Assembly: GCA_032433765.1 (NCBI GenBank)
Contig: JAVIAB010000156.1
Coordinates: 88,002,467-88,066,466, forward strand
Direction: 5' to 3'
From: Megaustenia siamemsis
Lineage: Eukaryota; Mollusca; Gastropoda; Stylommatophora; Ariophantidae
DNA: 64,000 bases
Position numbers and translations under genes: made by a program. Within the stretch, counting starts at the first letter, position 1. Every line of letters begins with the position of its first letter. Positions 44,601 to 56,261 of the stretch are shown piece after piece. The notes beneath the pieces were generated by a model. That model did not search any database and had not been told where the DNA came from. It saw only the letters and a list, made by a program, of their open reading frames with translations.

Positions 44601-45905
44601 TCCTCTAAACACTCTCTCTTCTTCAAACATTCTGTCAGTCTCTCTCCTCTAAACACTCTCTCTCCTCTAAACACTCTCTCTTCTTCAAACATTCTGTCAG
44701 TCTCTCTCCTCTAAACACTCTCTCTCCTCTAAACACTCTCTCTTCTTCAAACATTCTGTCAGTCTCTCTCCTCTAAACACTCTCTCTCCTCTAAACACTC
44801 TCTCTCCTCTAAACACTCTCTCTTCTTCAAACATTCTGTCAGTCTCTCTCCTCTAAACACTCTCTCTCCTCTAAACACTCTCTCTCCTCTAAACACTCTC
44901 TCTTCTTCAAACATTCTGTCAGTCTCTCTCCTCTAAACACTCTCTCTCCTCTAAACACTCTCTCTTCTTCAAACATTCTGTCAGTCTCTCTCCTCTAAAC
45001 ACTCTCTCGCCTCTAAACACTCTGTCAGTCTCTCTCCTCTAAACACTCTCTCTCCTCTAAACACTCTGTCAGTCTCTCTCCTCTAAACACTCTCTCTCCT
45101 CTAAACACTCTCTCTTCTTCAAACATTCTGTCAGTCTCTCTCCTCTAAACACTCTCTCTCCTCTAAACACTCTGTCAGTCTCTCTCCTCTAAACACTCTC
45201 TCTCCTCTAAACACTCTGTCAGTCTCTCTCCTCTAAACACTCTCTCTCCTCTAAACATTCTGTCAGTCTCTCTCCTCTAAACACTCTCTCTCCTCCAAAC
45301 ACTCTGTCAGTCTCTCTCCTCTAAACACTCTCTCTCCTCTAAACACTCTCTCTCCTCTAAACACTCTCTCTCCTCTAAACACTCTCTCTTCTTCAAACAT
45401 TCTGTCAGTCTCTCTCCTCTAAACACTCTCTCTCCTCTAAACAATCTCTCTTCTTCAAACATTCTGTCAGTCTCTCTCCTCTAAACACTCTCTCTCCTCT
45501 AAACACTCTCTCTTCTTCAAACATTCTGTCAGTCTCTCTCCTCTAAACACTCTCTCTCCTCTAAACACTCTCTCTCCTCTAAACACTCTCTCTTCTTCAA
45601 ACATTCTCTCAGTCTCTCTCCTCTAAACACTCTCTCTCCTCTAAACACTCTCTCTCCTCTAAACACTCTCTCCTCTCCAAACACTCTGTCAGTCTCTCTC
45701 CTCCAAACACTCTCTCTCTCTCCTCCAAACACTCTGTCAGTCTCTCTCCTCTCCAAACACTCTGTCAGTCTCTCTCCTCCAAACACTCTGTCAGTCTCTC
45801 TCCTCCAAACACTCTCTCTCTCTCCTCCATACACTCTGTCAGTCTCTCTCCTCCATACACTCTGTCAGTCTCTCTCCTCCAAACACTCTGTCAGTCTCTC
45901 TCTCT
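41611..45905. repeat. CT-rich 18-bp minisatellite with higher-order structure
   Basis: A 4.3-kb array of an 18-bp unit (AAACACTCTCTCTCCTCT) interspersed with a TTCTTCAAACATTCTGTCAG variant. The two form higher-order blocks of four or five units from about 42.6 to 45.6 kb. Strand-asymmetric polypyrimidine tract. The array ends in a TATATATA tract and the LINE copy that follows. Confidence 0.95.
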
Positions 45906-45914
45906 CTATATATA

Positions 45915-47300
45915 TAAAACTGTTTCTTTAGTCAGTTAGTGGACAAATCATCCTCACTGCATATCAGACAAGCCCATAAGATCTCTGATTTCCACCGAAG
46001 TAGATCCTTCAACGTGTAGCGACTAACGTCACCGGTGTTGTGTTGGTTGATAAGTCTTCTTTGGATTACTGCTCCCGTCTGGCATCTGCCACCTTGACAC
46101 GATATTCGTGAAGTCTGGTCGTGCTTGCTGATTCTGTCTAATCGTTTAAGTCGTTTTCTTGATCCAGCGTCGCTGAGGCCATTCAGGATGTCTGAGCGCT
46201 CCATCGCCCTGCCTCACTCAACATCAATCAAACTGGCAAGTCTGTCAGCGCGTTCATGACCTCTTACACGTGTGTGCCCTGGCACGAAAATGAAGCAGAA
46301 TGTTCTTACTCCCCAGGAACTCTAACCATTGCCATCATGCCCCGCCAGTTGCGATCTTTCTGAGCACGCTCATTGAGTCAGTGAGGAAACACAACATGTG
46401 TATAAGGCTATATCTCAAACCATGCTAACGCTTTTGTAACAGCCGTCATTTCCATGATCAAACTACTTGTAGCCAATGCGAAAACACCACTTTCTTACTT
46501 CACAGTTCTACCTCCAAGATGAGCCGTGAAAGTCCACGAGCTTCGCACGCGCTGAATAACAGACCTGCCTGTGTCAATAACTGCGTCACTCTCAGAAGAG
46601 TTCACGAAAATCAAGGCCTAAACTTCTGCCTCAACGACTAGTGGGTTTTGTTGTCTCTGTCCAGTAGGTTTTGTTGTCCCGGTCCAGTGACGATGAGAAA
46701 AGGGACGTACGGAACTCGAACCCATTCCTTCTCGAGTTCTGTCCCCGATTGACCACACCCGCTGAGCGTTTACCCATAGCCTGTCCATCCATGATTTCCC
46801 TGTTTTTAACCTGCTGCCTTTTCTACAGTGACAGTTTAGTGGATGATTTGGGTCTGCACTGAAGGTAGTTACGTGCTCGGGAAAGTCTGATTCTGTCTGC
46901 CATGGTGGGAACATCAACGAAGTTGGCGCAGAGCCCTACACTCTTTTGTATAACCGAAGATGATGCGCATTGCCTCATTTTGTTTCCTTTCCAATAGTTG
47001 TATGTGCATTTTGCTGAGAGTTAGGATGTCCAGTCACAGACAGGACCAGCCCTGGTGTAAGAGAACACGGTGATGATGCTCAATGTGTGCTGGTGCCATG
47101 ACCCTCGTTGCAGATAGGCCCCTTCTGGCTTTCAACACCGTTAGGTCTACATGCCAGTAGGCAAGGCTTCAACCACACTCCAAGTTATCTCATCGCAAGA
47201 GTCTTCTTGGGAACCTCTGAACAGAGTCTCACATTTGACGATAACCTTCCAACTCAAAACTTATCGAACCTGTATCTGTTTTGTTTTTTAATTGATTTAT
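45915..47300 (-). mobile_element. Second copy of the RT/RNase H LINE, 5'-truncated and decayed
   Basis: It reads on the minus strand. Recognisable blocks, from 5' to 3', match the copy at 3.76-5.72 kb: NEAMRII near 46970-47000, RLKTGKSW in 46618-46917, the RNase H end VPGHTRVRGHERADRLAS near 46230-46290 and MERSDILNGLSDAG. The C-terminus RRLINQHNTG, LLRWKSEILWACLICSEDD runs to 45932. Multiple frame breaks and stops occur. The RT palm is not present. It lies between two intron arrays. Confidence 0.8.
45932..46204 (-). pseudogene. LINE C-terminal frame (90 codons)
   Basis: This open frame is the C-terminus of the LINE copy above, not a separate gene. It shares MxRxDILNxLxDxG and RRLINQH-TG with the first copy, and it is cut from the RNase H domain by a stop. 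Confidence 0.75.
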
Positions 47301-47609
47301 TCCCGCCTTGGACTGAGAATTATTGGAATTACCCTGACGTGGTCAAGCCTCTATTCGTCCGAATTTCCCAATGACTGACAGAAGCCCCGCCCAACAGTTC
47401 TACTGCTTAGTCCCACTTTAGGATAATTAGTACGCCCATCAGCCAATCAAACGTGACTTTTGCTAGTTCGCCTTTTGAGCTACGATCAGGTGAGAACAAA
47501 GTGTAAAGGTTATATTTCTATTGTGATATGTAAACTAACAGGGCTAGACTCGTATATTATTTGATGGAGGAACTATTCTTTCATCTCCCTGCAGTACTCA
47601 AGGCTTCTA
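47301..47609. other. Intron spacer
   Basis: Non-repetitive sequence beside the LINE copy. No domain was recognised. Confidence 0.4.
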
Positions 47610-50600
47610 TTGCAGCCTCTAATTGACGTGCCTTCTGTTGTAGTCTCTTATTGACATGCCCTCTGTTGTAGTCTCTGATTGACATGCCCTCTGTTGTAGT
47701 CTCTGATTGACATGTCTTCTGTTGTAGTCTCTGATTGGCATGAACTCTGTTGTAGTCTCTGATTGTCGTGCCTTCTGATGTAGTCTCTGATTAACGTGGC
47801 TTTTGTTGTAGTCTCTGATTGACATGCCCTCTGTTGTAGTCTCTGATTGACATGCCTTCTGTTGTAGTCTCTGATTGACATGCCTTCTGTTGTAGTCTCT
47901 GATTGACATGCCTTCTGTTGTAGTCTCTGATTGACATGCCTTCTGTTGTAGTCTCTGATTGACATGCCTTCTGTTGTAGTCTCTGATTAACGTGCCTTCT
48001 AATGTAGTCTCTGATTGACATGCCTTCTGATGTAGTCTCTGATTGTCGTGCCTTCTGTTGTAGTCTCTGGTTAACGTGCCTTCTGTTGTAGTCTCTGATT
48101 GACATGCCTACTGTTGTAGTCTCTGATTGACATGCCTTCTGTTGTAGTCTCTGATTGACATGCCTTCTGTTGTAGTCTCTGATTGACATGCCTTCTGTTG
48201 TAGTCTCTGATTGACATGCCTTCTGATGTAGTCTCTGATTAACGTGCCTTCTGATGTAGTCTCTAATTGACATGCCTTCTGTTGCATTCTCTGATTGGCG
48301 TGCCTTCTGTTGTAGTCTCTGATTGACATGCCTTCTGTTGTAGTCTCTGATTGACGTGCCTTCTGTTGTAGTCTCTGATTGACGTGCCTTCTGTTGCATT
48401 CTCTGATTGACATGCCTTCTGTTGTAGTCTCTGATTGACATGCCTTCTGTTGTAGTCTCTGATTGACACGCCTTCTGTTGTAGTCTCTGATTGACATGCC
48501 TTCTGTTGCATTCTCTGATTGACGTGCCTTCTGCTGTAGTCTCTGATTGTCGTGCCTTCTGTTGTAGTCTCTGATTGACATGCCTTCTGTTGTAGTCTCT
48601 GATTGACACGCCTTCTGTTGTAGTCTCTGATTGTCGTGCCTTCTGTTGTAGTCTCTGATTGACATGCCTTCTGATGTAGTCTCTGATTAACGTGCCTTCT
48701 GATGTAGTCTCTAATTGACATGCCTTCTGTTGCATTCTCTGATTGACGTGCCTTCTGTTGTAGTCTCTGATTGACATGCCTTCTGTTGTAGTCTCTGATT
48801 GACGTGCCTTCTGTTGTAGTCTCTGATTGACGTGCCTTCTGTTGCATTCTCTGATTGACATGCCTTCTGTTGTAGTCTCTGATTGACATGCCTTCTGTTG
48901 TAGTCTCTGATTGACACGCCTTCTGTTGTAGTCTCTGATTGACATGCCTTCTGTTGCATTCTCTGATTGACGTGCCTTCTGCTGTAGTCTCTGATTGTCG
49001 TGCCTTCTGTTGTAGTCTCTGATTGACATGCCTTCTGTTGTAGTCTCTGATTGACACGCCTTCTGTTGTAGTCTCTGATTGTCGTGCCTTCTGTTGTAGT
49101 CTCTGATTGACATGCCTTCTGTTGCATTCTCTGATTGACACGCCTTCTGTTGTAGTCTCTGATTGTCGTGCCTTCTGTTGTAGTCTCTGATTGTCGTGCC
49201 TTCTGTTGTAGTCTCTGATTGACAGGCCTTCTGTTGTAGTCTCTGATTGTCGTGCCTTCTGTTGTAGTCTCTGATTGACATACATTCTGTTGTAGTCTCT
49301 GATTGACATGCCTTCTGTTGTAGTCTCTGATTGACTTGCCTTCTGTTGTAGTCTCTGATTGACGTGCCTTCTATTGTAGTCTCTGATTGTCGTGCCTTCT
49401 GTTGTAGTCTCTGATTGTCGTGCCTTCTGTTGTAGTCTCTGATTGACATGCCTTCTGTTGTAGTCTCTGATTGACATGCCTTCTGTTGTAGTCTCTGATT
49501 GACGTGCCTTCTGTTGTAGTCTCTGATTGTCGTGCCTTCTGTTGTAGTCTCTGATTGTCGTGCCTTCTGTTGTAGTCTCTGATTGTCGTGCCTTCTGTTG
49601 TAGTCTCTGATTGACATGCCTTCTGTTGTAGTCTCTGATTGACATGTCTTCTGTTGTAGTCTCTGATTGACATGTCTTCTGTTGTAGTCTCTGATTGTCG
49701 TGCCTTCTGTTGCATTCTCTGATTGACGTGCCTTCTGTTGTAGTCTCTGATTGACATGCCTTCTGTTGTAGTCTTTGATTGTCGTGCCTTCTGTTGTAGT
49801 CTCTGATTGACAGGCCTTCTGTTGTAGTCTCTAATTGACATGCCTTCTGTTGCATTCTCTGATTGGCGTGCCTTCTGTTGTAGTCTCTGATTGACATGCC
49901 TTCTGTTGTAGTCTCTGATTGACGTGCCTTCTGTTGTAGTCTCTGATTGACGTGCCTTCTGTTGCATTCTCTGATTGACATGCCTTCTGTTGTAGTCTCT
50001 GATTGACATGCCTTCTGTTGTAGTCTCTGATTGACACGCCTTCTGTTGTAGTCTCTGATTGACATGCCTTCTGTTGCATTCTCTGATTGACGTGCCTTCT
50101 GCTGTAGTCTCTGATTGTCGTGCCTTCTGTTGTAGTCTCTGATTGACGGGCCTTCTGTTGCATTCTCTGATTGATGTGGTTTATGATGTGGTGTCTGATT
50201 GGCATAATTTCTGTTGTAGTCTTTGATTAACATGCCTTCTGTTGTGGTCTCTCATTGACATGCCTTCTGTTGTAGTCTCTGATTTTCGTGCCTTCTGTTG
50301 TAGTCTCTGATTGACACGCCTTCTGTTGCATTCTCTGATTGACGTGCCTTCTGTTGCATTCTCTGATTGACGGGCCTTCTGTTGCATTCTCTGATTGATG
50401 TGGTTTATGATGTGGTGTCTGATTGACATAATTTCTGTTGTAGTCTTTGATTAACATGCCTTCTGTTGTGGTCTCTCATTGACATGGCTTCTGTTGTGGT
50501 CTTTGATTGACGTGGCTTCTGTTGTGGTCTCTGATTGCAATGGCTTCTGTTGTGGTCTCTCATTGACGTGGCTTCTGTTGTGGTCTATGATTGCAATGGC

Positions 50601-51085
50601 TTCTGTTGTGGTCTCTCATTGACGTGGCTTCTGTTGTGGTCTCTGATTGCAATGGCTTCTGTTGTGGTCTCTCATTAACGTGGCTTCTGTTGTGGTCTCT
50701 GATTAACGTGGCTTCTGTTGTAGTCTCTGATTGCAATGGCTTCTGTTGTGGTCTTTGATTGACGTGGCTTCTGTTGTGGTCTCTGATTGCAATGGCTTCT
50801 GTTGTGGTCTCTGATTAACGTGGCTTCTGTTGCGGTCTCTGATTAACGTGGCTTCTGTTGTGGTCTCTGATTAACGTGGCTTCTGTTGTGGTCTCTGATT
50901 AACGTGGCTTCTGTTGTGGTCTCTGATTAACGTGGCTTCTGTTGTGGTCTCTGATTAACGTGGCTTCTGTTGTAGTTTCTGATTAACGTGGCTTCTGTTG
51001 TGGTCTCTGATTAACGTGGCTTCTGTTGTGGTCTCTGATTAACATGGCTTCTGTTGTAGTCTCTGATTGACGTAGCTTTTGTTGG
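47610..51085. repeat. 28-bp minisatellite, about 124 copies
   Basis: The unit is TCTGTTGTAGTCTCTGATTG plus ACATGCCT. Three units make 84 bp, so every minus-strand frame can stay open and frames of 608 and 656 codons arise (repeats such as SIRDYNRRHVNQRLQQKACQ). Blocks of about 470 bp are duplicated inside the array (around 48260-48670, 48710-49140 and 49830-50100). From 50460 the unit shifts to a GTGGTCTCTGATTAACGTGG form. Confidence 0.95.
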
Positions 51086-51089
51086 AGAG

Positions 51090-51345
51090 ATCAGATGAAC
51101 AGTATTCAGGGTGACCCCAGTCTTCGTCTCAGAAAGAGTGTGAACAATCCTAATAACGAATGAAAAAGCTCGAATGAATAAACAAGGGCTACAAATACTT
51201 TGACAAAGGAGGACCGTCATGACAAGGAAATCGTTAAACGGATTCAGGAAAAGTTATATGTAACCAGCTGGACTCTTGTGGAGATTGAGCGGAATGGACA
51301 AGAGCCGCGGCTGAAGGACAGTGAGAAAGGATTCCGCGTCAGCAC
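51090..51345. other. Spacer with a short frame
   Basis: A 60-codon plus-strand frame (51200-51382: KEIVKRIQEKLYVTSWTLVE, GQEPRLKDSEKGFRVST) runs into the next array. I do not recognise it. It is antisense to the Ig gene and may be chance. Confidence 0.3.
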
Positions 51346-52305
51346 ACTCTTGGACAAAGAGATCGTCCACTGGAGACGTTAAGCGTAACTAACGGAGAGA
51401 TCGTCCACTGGAGACGTCAGACGTAACTAACGGAGAGATCGTCCACTGGAGACGTCAGACGTAACTAACGGAGAGATCGTCCACTGGAGACGTCAGACGT
51501 AACTAACGGAGAAATCGTCCACTGGAGACGTCAGACGTAACTAACGGAGAGATCGTCCACTGGAGACGTTAAACGTAACTAACGGAGAGATCGTCCACTG
51601 GAGACGTCAGACGTAACTAACGGAGAGATCGTCCACTGGAGACGTTAAACGTAACTAACGGAGAGATCGTCCACTGGAGACGTCAGACGTAACTAACGGA
51701 GAGATCGTCCACTGGAGACGTTAAACGTAACTAACGGAGAGATCGTCCACTGGAGACGTTAAACGTAACTAATGGAGAGATCGTCCACTGGAGACGTCAG
51801 ACGTAACTAACGGAGAGATCGTCCACTGGAGACGTTAAACGTAACTAACTGAGAGATCGTCCACTGGAGACGTTAAATGTAACTAACGGAGAGATCGTCC
51901 ACTGGAGACGTCAGACGTAACTAACGGAGAGATCGTCCACTGGAGACGTTAAACGTAACTAACGGAGAGATCGTCCACTGGAGACGTTAAACGTAACTAA
52001 CGGAGAGATCGTCCACTGGAGACGTTAAACGTAATTAACAGAGAGATCGTCCACTGGAAACGTCAGACGTAACTAACGGAGAGATCGTCCACTGGAGACG
52101 TCAGACGTAACTAACGGAGAGATCGTCCACTGGAGATGTCAGACGTAACTAACGGAGAGATCGTCCACTGGAGACGTCAGACGTAACTAACGGAGAGATC
52201 GTCCACTGGAGACGTCAGACGTAACTAACGGAGAGATCGTCCACTGGAGACGTCAGACGTAACTAACGGAGAGATCGTCCACTGGAGACGTCAGACGTAA
52301 CTGAG
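51346..52305. repeat. 38-bp minisatellite
   Basis: About 25 very uniform copies of a 38-bp unit (GAGAGATCGTCCACTGGAGA, CGTCAGACGTAACTAACG). Two unit types (CGTCAGACG and CGTTAAACG) alternate irregularly. High identity suggests recent expansion. Confidence 0.95.
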
Positions 52306-52794
52306 AGAAAGAAAGGTCTCAGTGAAACAGACTCGTTTGATATTGACGACTGAACAGAATGTGTAGCTGTAACGAGTGAAGAGAGGAAGGAAGCCTCAGG
52401 AAACGGACTCTTGATGTCCAGACAGGAAGTCTCCATGTTGTTCAAATCGGAGATGGGAACCACTTGAGGCGAGATAAAGAGAGCAGCTTTCTTCATGACA
52501 AGTCAGAGGTGTGACTGGCCACTCGGAGATGGGAATCACATCAGGCGAGATAAAGAGAGCAGCGTTCTTCATGACAAGTCAGAGGTGTGACTGGCAAATT
52601 TTTGTCAAGAATCATCACGAAATGATTGGTGATTGACAACTAGAATTGTAAGGCGGATTTGATAGGACTGACCACGGCGGATTTCAAAAAGGAACGGACA
52701 GAGAAGGTAAACAGATTGACTCGTTCAGAGTTAGAAACGCCAGTAGGAGAGTAAGTTAGGAACCTGCTCCAAGGCAGACTGTTTTGTAGAATAA
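52306..52794. other. Unique spacer with a 76-bp tandem duplication
   Basis: CGGAGATGGGAA...GTGACTGGC is present twice, starting at 52448 and 52524. A 77-codon minus-strand frame (52263-52496) covers one copy (PQVVPISDLNNMETSCLDIK) and could be an exon, but its splice sites and phase do not fit the gene model, so it is left uncalled. Confidence 0.45.
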
Positions 52795-53050
52795 TAATTT
52801 CGTATTTGTGTATAATTTCGTATGTTTGTAGAATAATAATTTCGTATTTGTGTATAATTTCGTATGTTTGTAGAATAATAATTTCGTATTTGTGTATAAT
52901 TTCGTATGTTTGTAGAATAATAATTTCGTATTTGTGTATAATTTCGTATGTTTGTAGAATAATAATTTCGTATTTGTGTATAATTTCGTATGTTTGTAGA
53001 ATAATAATTTCGTATTTGTGTATAATTTCGTATGTTTGTAGAGTAGTAAT
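52795..53050. repeat. 42-bp minisatellite, six copies
   Basis: Near-perfect copies of TTTGTAGAATAATAATTTCG plus TATTTGTGTATAATTTCGTATG. The 14-residue repeat frame is incidental. Confidence 0.95.
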
Positions 53051-53262
53051 AGAGTTAGAATGGATATAGAAGTTGTTAGAGAGTGTCTGACACGCTGGAG
53101 TGATTATAGTTATTATTATCGCGATAGATTATTCTAGAGATTCTAGAATTTCCCTATGAATATCACAGTAGAGATTGGACCATGTATCGAAGATAGAGCA
53201 CTCAATGATAACTGAGAACAGTTAGGAGTTCGGTGGAATAAAGTGCTATCACCAGTTACATT

Positions 53263-53530
53263 GGGAGCCGCGATAGCTCAGTGGTTAGTGAACTGGACTA
53301 CAAAGGGCAAGAGGTAGGGTTCGATCCCAACCGACGGCTTCTGGTTCACCCAGCCTTTAATGGGTACCGGATTTTTTTTCTGGGAAAGTAAAGCGGCACG
53401 GGCGTAATACCAACCACATTACCCCAAAAATCATGTGCTGAATGTCTGTAAAATGTATGGTCACTAACACCATATTCCCTAAACGCCACTTGGCGTGACG
53501 GCGGTACTTTACTTTTTTTTTTTTTTTTAT
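53263..53530 (+). mobile_element. tRNA-derived SINE, full length
   Basis: The head GCGATAGCTCAGTGGTTAGT and B box AGGGTTCGATCCC are followed by the family body and a T-rich end. ACCAGTTACATT flanks it at 53251-53262 and 53531-53542, a perfect 12-bp duplication. It is the best-preserved copy in the window, and it is antisense to the Ig-domain gene. Confidence 0.9.
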
Positions 53531-53714
53531 ACCAGTTACATTAACCAAAGTCTATCAACTAAGAGTTGTAACAAGCCTAAGATTCTGACTTTGTTGATTC
53601 TCTTATTGAATGTGCTTGTTAACCTAAAGACTTGTAGTCAGAATAATAAATGTTCATGGTTGAGTATATTGTAACACACGCATCTGTGAGTTATCGAATC
53701 TATGAAGTGTGCTA

Positions 53715-54460
53715 CAAGTGATGTGGTGTTAATCCTCTCAAGTGATGTGGTGTTGATCCTCTCAAGTGATGTGGTGTTAATCCTCTCAAGTGATGTGGTG
53801 TTAATCCTCTCAAGTGATGTGGTGTTGATCCTCTCATGTGATGTGGTGTTGATCCTCTCATGTGATGTGGTGTTAATCCTCTCATGTGATGTGGTGTTGA
53901 TCATCTCATGTGATGTGGTGTTGATCCTCTCAAGTGATGTGGTGTTAATCCTCTCATGTGATGTGGTGTTGATCCTCTCATGTGATGTGGTGTTAATCCT
54001 CTCATGTGATGTGGTGTTAATCCTCTCATGTGATGTGGTGTTGATCCTCTCATGTGATGTGGTGTTAATCCTCTCATGTGATGTGGTGTTGATCATCTCA
54101 TGTGATGTGGTGTTGATCCTCTCAAGTGATGTGGTGTTAATCCTCTCATGTGATGTGGTGTTGATCCTCTCATGTGATGTGGTGTTAATCCTCTCATGTG
54201 ATGTGGTGTTGATCATCTCATGTGATGTGGTGTTAATCCTCTCATGTGATGTGGTGTTGATCATCTCATGTGATGTGGTGTTGATCCTCTCAAGTGATGT
54301 GTTGTTGATCCTCTCATGTGATGTGTTGTTGATCCTCTCATGTGATGTGTTGTTGATCCTCTCATGTGATGTGGTGCTGATCCTCTCATGTGATGTGGTG
54401 TTGATCCTCTCATGTGATGTGGTGTTGATCCTCTCAAGTGATGTGGTGTTGATCCCCTCA
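53715..54460. repeat. 24-bp minisatellite
   Basis: About 31 copies of GTGATGTGGTGTTGATCCTC plus TCAT. As it is a multiple of three, both strands show long octapeptide-repeat frames. Variation is mostly AAGTG versus ATGTG and GATC versus AATC. Confidence 0.95.
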
Positions 54461-54715
54461 AGTGTCAGCTCTCACAAGACCAGTAATGAACAAATAAACA
54501 AAGACATCTATCAAATACGATCAACTGTAACGTGCCAACATTGTACTATATTACTGCTCTCATGTGCTTCATCGACGTTTTCCTTCAAGAAATTAGTAAT
54601 TAAAATCTCCCCCCCCCCCCTCCCTCTCCCTCCCCAACGTGTTGTAGATGTGGTACACATTCTACATTTGAGAAATCAGGACAGAACGGCAGCAATTGCC
54701 TCAAATCTACATTTC
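54461..54715. other. Spacer with C-rich tract
   Basis: It contains CCCCCCCCCCTCCCTCTCCC at about 54609-54628. Nothing else recognised. Confidence 0.5.
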
Positions 54716-55750
54716 AAATCTTTTAACTGTCCGCTACTAGATCTTTAACTGTCGCTACTAGATCTTTAACTGTCGCTACTAGATCTTTAACTGTCGCTAC
54801 TAGATCTTTAACTGTCGCTACTAGATCTTTAACTGTCCGCTACAAACTCTTTAACTGTCGCTACTAGATCTTTAACTGTCCGTTACTAGATCTTTAACTG
54901 CCCGTTACTAGATCTTTAACTGTCCGTTACTAGATCTTTAACTGTCCGTTACTAGATTTTTAACTGTCCGTTACTAGATCTTTAACTGTCCGTTACTAGA
55001 TCTTTAACTGTCCGTTACTAGATCTTTAACTGTCCGTTACTAGATCTTTAACTGTCCGTTACTAGATCTTTAACTGTCCGCTACTAGATCTTTAACTGTC
55101 CGCTACAAACTCTTTAACTGTCGCTACTAGATCTTTAACTGTCCGTTACTAGATCTTTAACTGTCCGCTACTAGATATTTAACTGTCGCTACTAAATCTT
55201 TAACTGTCCGTTACTAGATCTTTAACTGTCCGTTACTAGATCTTTAACTGTCCGCTACTAGATCTTTAACTGTCCGCTACTAGATCTTTAACTGTCCGCT
55301 ACTAGATCTTTAACTGTCCGCTGCTAGATCTTTAACTGTCCGCTACTAGATCTTTAACTGTCCGCTGCTAGATCTTTAACTGTCCGCTACTAGATCTTTA
55401 ACTGTCCGCTACTAGATCTTTAACTGTCCGTTACTAGATCTTTAACTGTCCGTTACTAGATCTTTAACTGTCCGCTACTAGATCTTTAACTGTCCGCTAC
55501 TAGATCTTTAACTGTCTGCTACTAGATCTTTAACTGTCCGCTACTAGATCTTTAACTGTCTGCTACTAGATCTTTAACTGTCCGCTACTAGATCTTTAAC
55601 TGTCTGCTACTAGATCTTTAACTGTCCGCTACTAGATCTTTAACTGTCCGCTGCTAGATCTTTAACTGTCCGCTACTAGATCTTTAACTGTCCGCTACTA
55701 GATCTTTAACTGTCCGCTACTAGATCTTTAACTGTCCGCTACTAAAAACT
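54716..55750. repeat. 22-bp minisatellite
   Basis: About 47 copies of CTACTAGATCTTTAACTGTC plus CG. Early copies (54740-54840) lack one C and have a 21-bp period. Confidence 0.95.
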
Positions 55751-55752
55751 TT

Positions 55753-55980
55753 AGGAAGCCGCGATTTGTGAACTGGACCAAAAAAGAGACAAGAGATCAA
55801 GTCCAACCTTGATAGATGGCTTCCGGGTTCACCCAGGCTTTAATGGGTACCAGTTTTTTTCAGGAAAAATAAATCGGGATTGGCGTAATACCGACCACAT
55901 TACCCAAAAAATAATGTGCCAAAGATCTATAAAAATGATGGTCACTAACGCCACCTGCCGTGACGGTGCTCTTTACTTTA
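55753..55980 (+). mobile_element. Diverged SINE copy
   Basis: Same family as 53263-53530 (GGCTTTAATGGGTACCAG, GGCGTAATACCGACCACATT, GGTCACTAACGCCA). The A box is deleted (GCCGCGATTTGTGAACTGG) and many substitutions are present. No clean duplication was found. Confidence 0.75.
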
Positions 55981-56074
55981 CTACAAACATTGTCCATTCT
56001 TACTTTTCCAGTTTGTGAGAAGTGATGTTTAACCCTCGTGTTGGTCTCAACTATAGGACGAGTATCAGACTCAC

Positions 56075-56174
56075 CTGTTACCAGTCCTCCATACACGACT
56101 GTCTAGGACGAGTATCAGACTCACCTGTTACCAGTCCTCCATACACGACTGTCTTGCGAGCTGGCTATCCCTTT
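56075..56174. repeat. 50-bp tandem duplication containing an exon end and splice donor
   Basis: Two near-identical 50-bp copies with CGAGTATCAGACTCACCTGT and CCAGTCCTCCATACACGACT. On the minus strand each copy contains the end of the exon 56125-56246 and its GTGAGT donor, so two donors lie 50 bp apart. Use of the second would add 50 bp and shift the frame. Confidence 0.9.
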
Positions 56175-56246
56175 ATACAATGAGCCTTCCCAGTTGAGTT
56201 TAGGCTTCGTGTTTCTCGACATTTTATTAGGAAAAAACGTCTTTCC
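56125..56246 (-). CDS. Exon: short linker of the Ig-domain protein
   Basis: The acceptor GAATCTTTTCCAG precedes 56246 and the donor GTGAGT is at 56119-56124. It is 122 bp, phase 0 in and phase 2 out. This fits the phase-0 end of the exon at 58070 and the phase-2 start of the exon at 41111. It encodes GKTFFPNKMSRNTKPKLNWE and GSLYKGIASSQDSRVWRTG. No domain was recognised. A second, duplicated donor lies at 56069-56074. Confidence 0.7.
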
Positions 56247-56261
56247 CTGGAAAAGATTCAC

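Noticed and set aside
47791..50233. Minus-strand frames of 608 and 656 codons (SIRDYNRRHVNQ repeats)
   Set aside because: Three 28-bp units equal 84 bp, so a stop-free unit leaves every frame open. There is no non-repeat domain, promoter or splice context.
52263..52496. 77-codon minus-strand frame as a further exon of the Ig gene
   Set aside because: It ends inside the 38-bp array, no acceptor/donor pair gives a phase compatible with the flanking exons, and the exons at 56125 and 41111 already join in phase.
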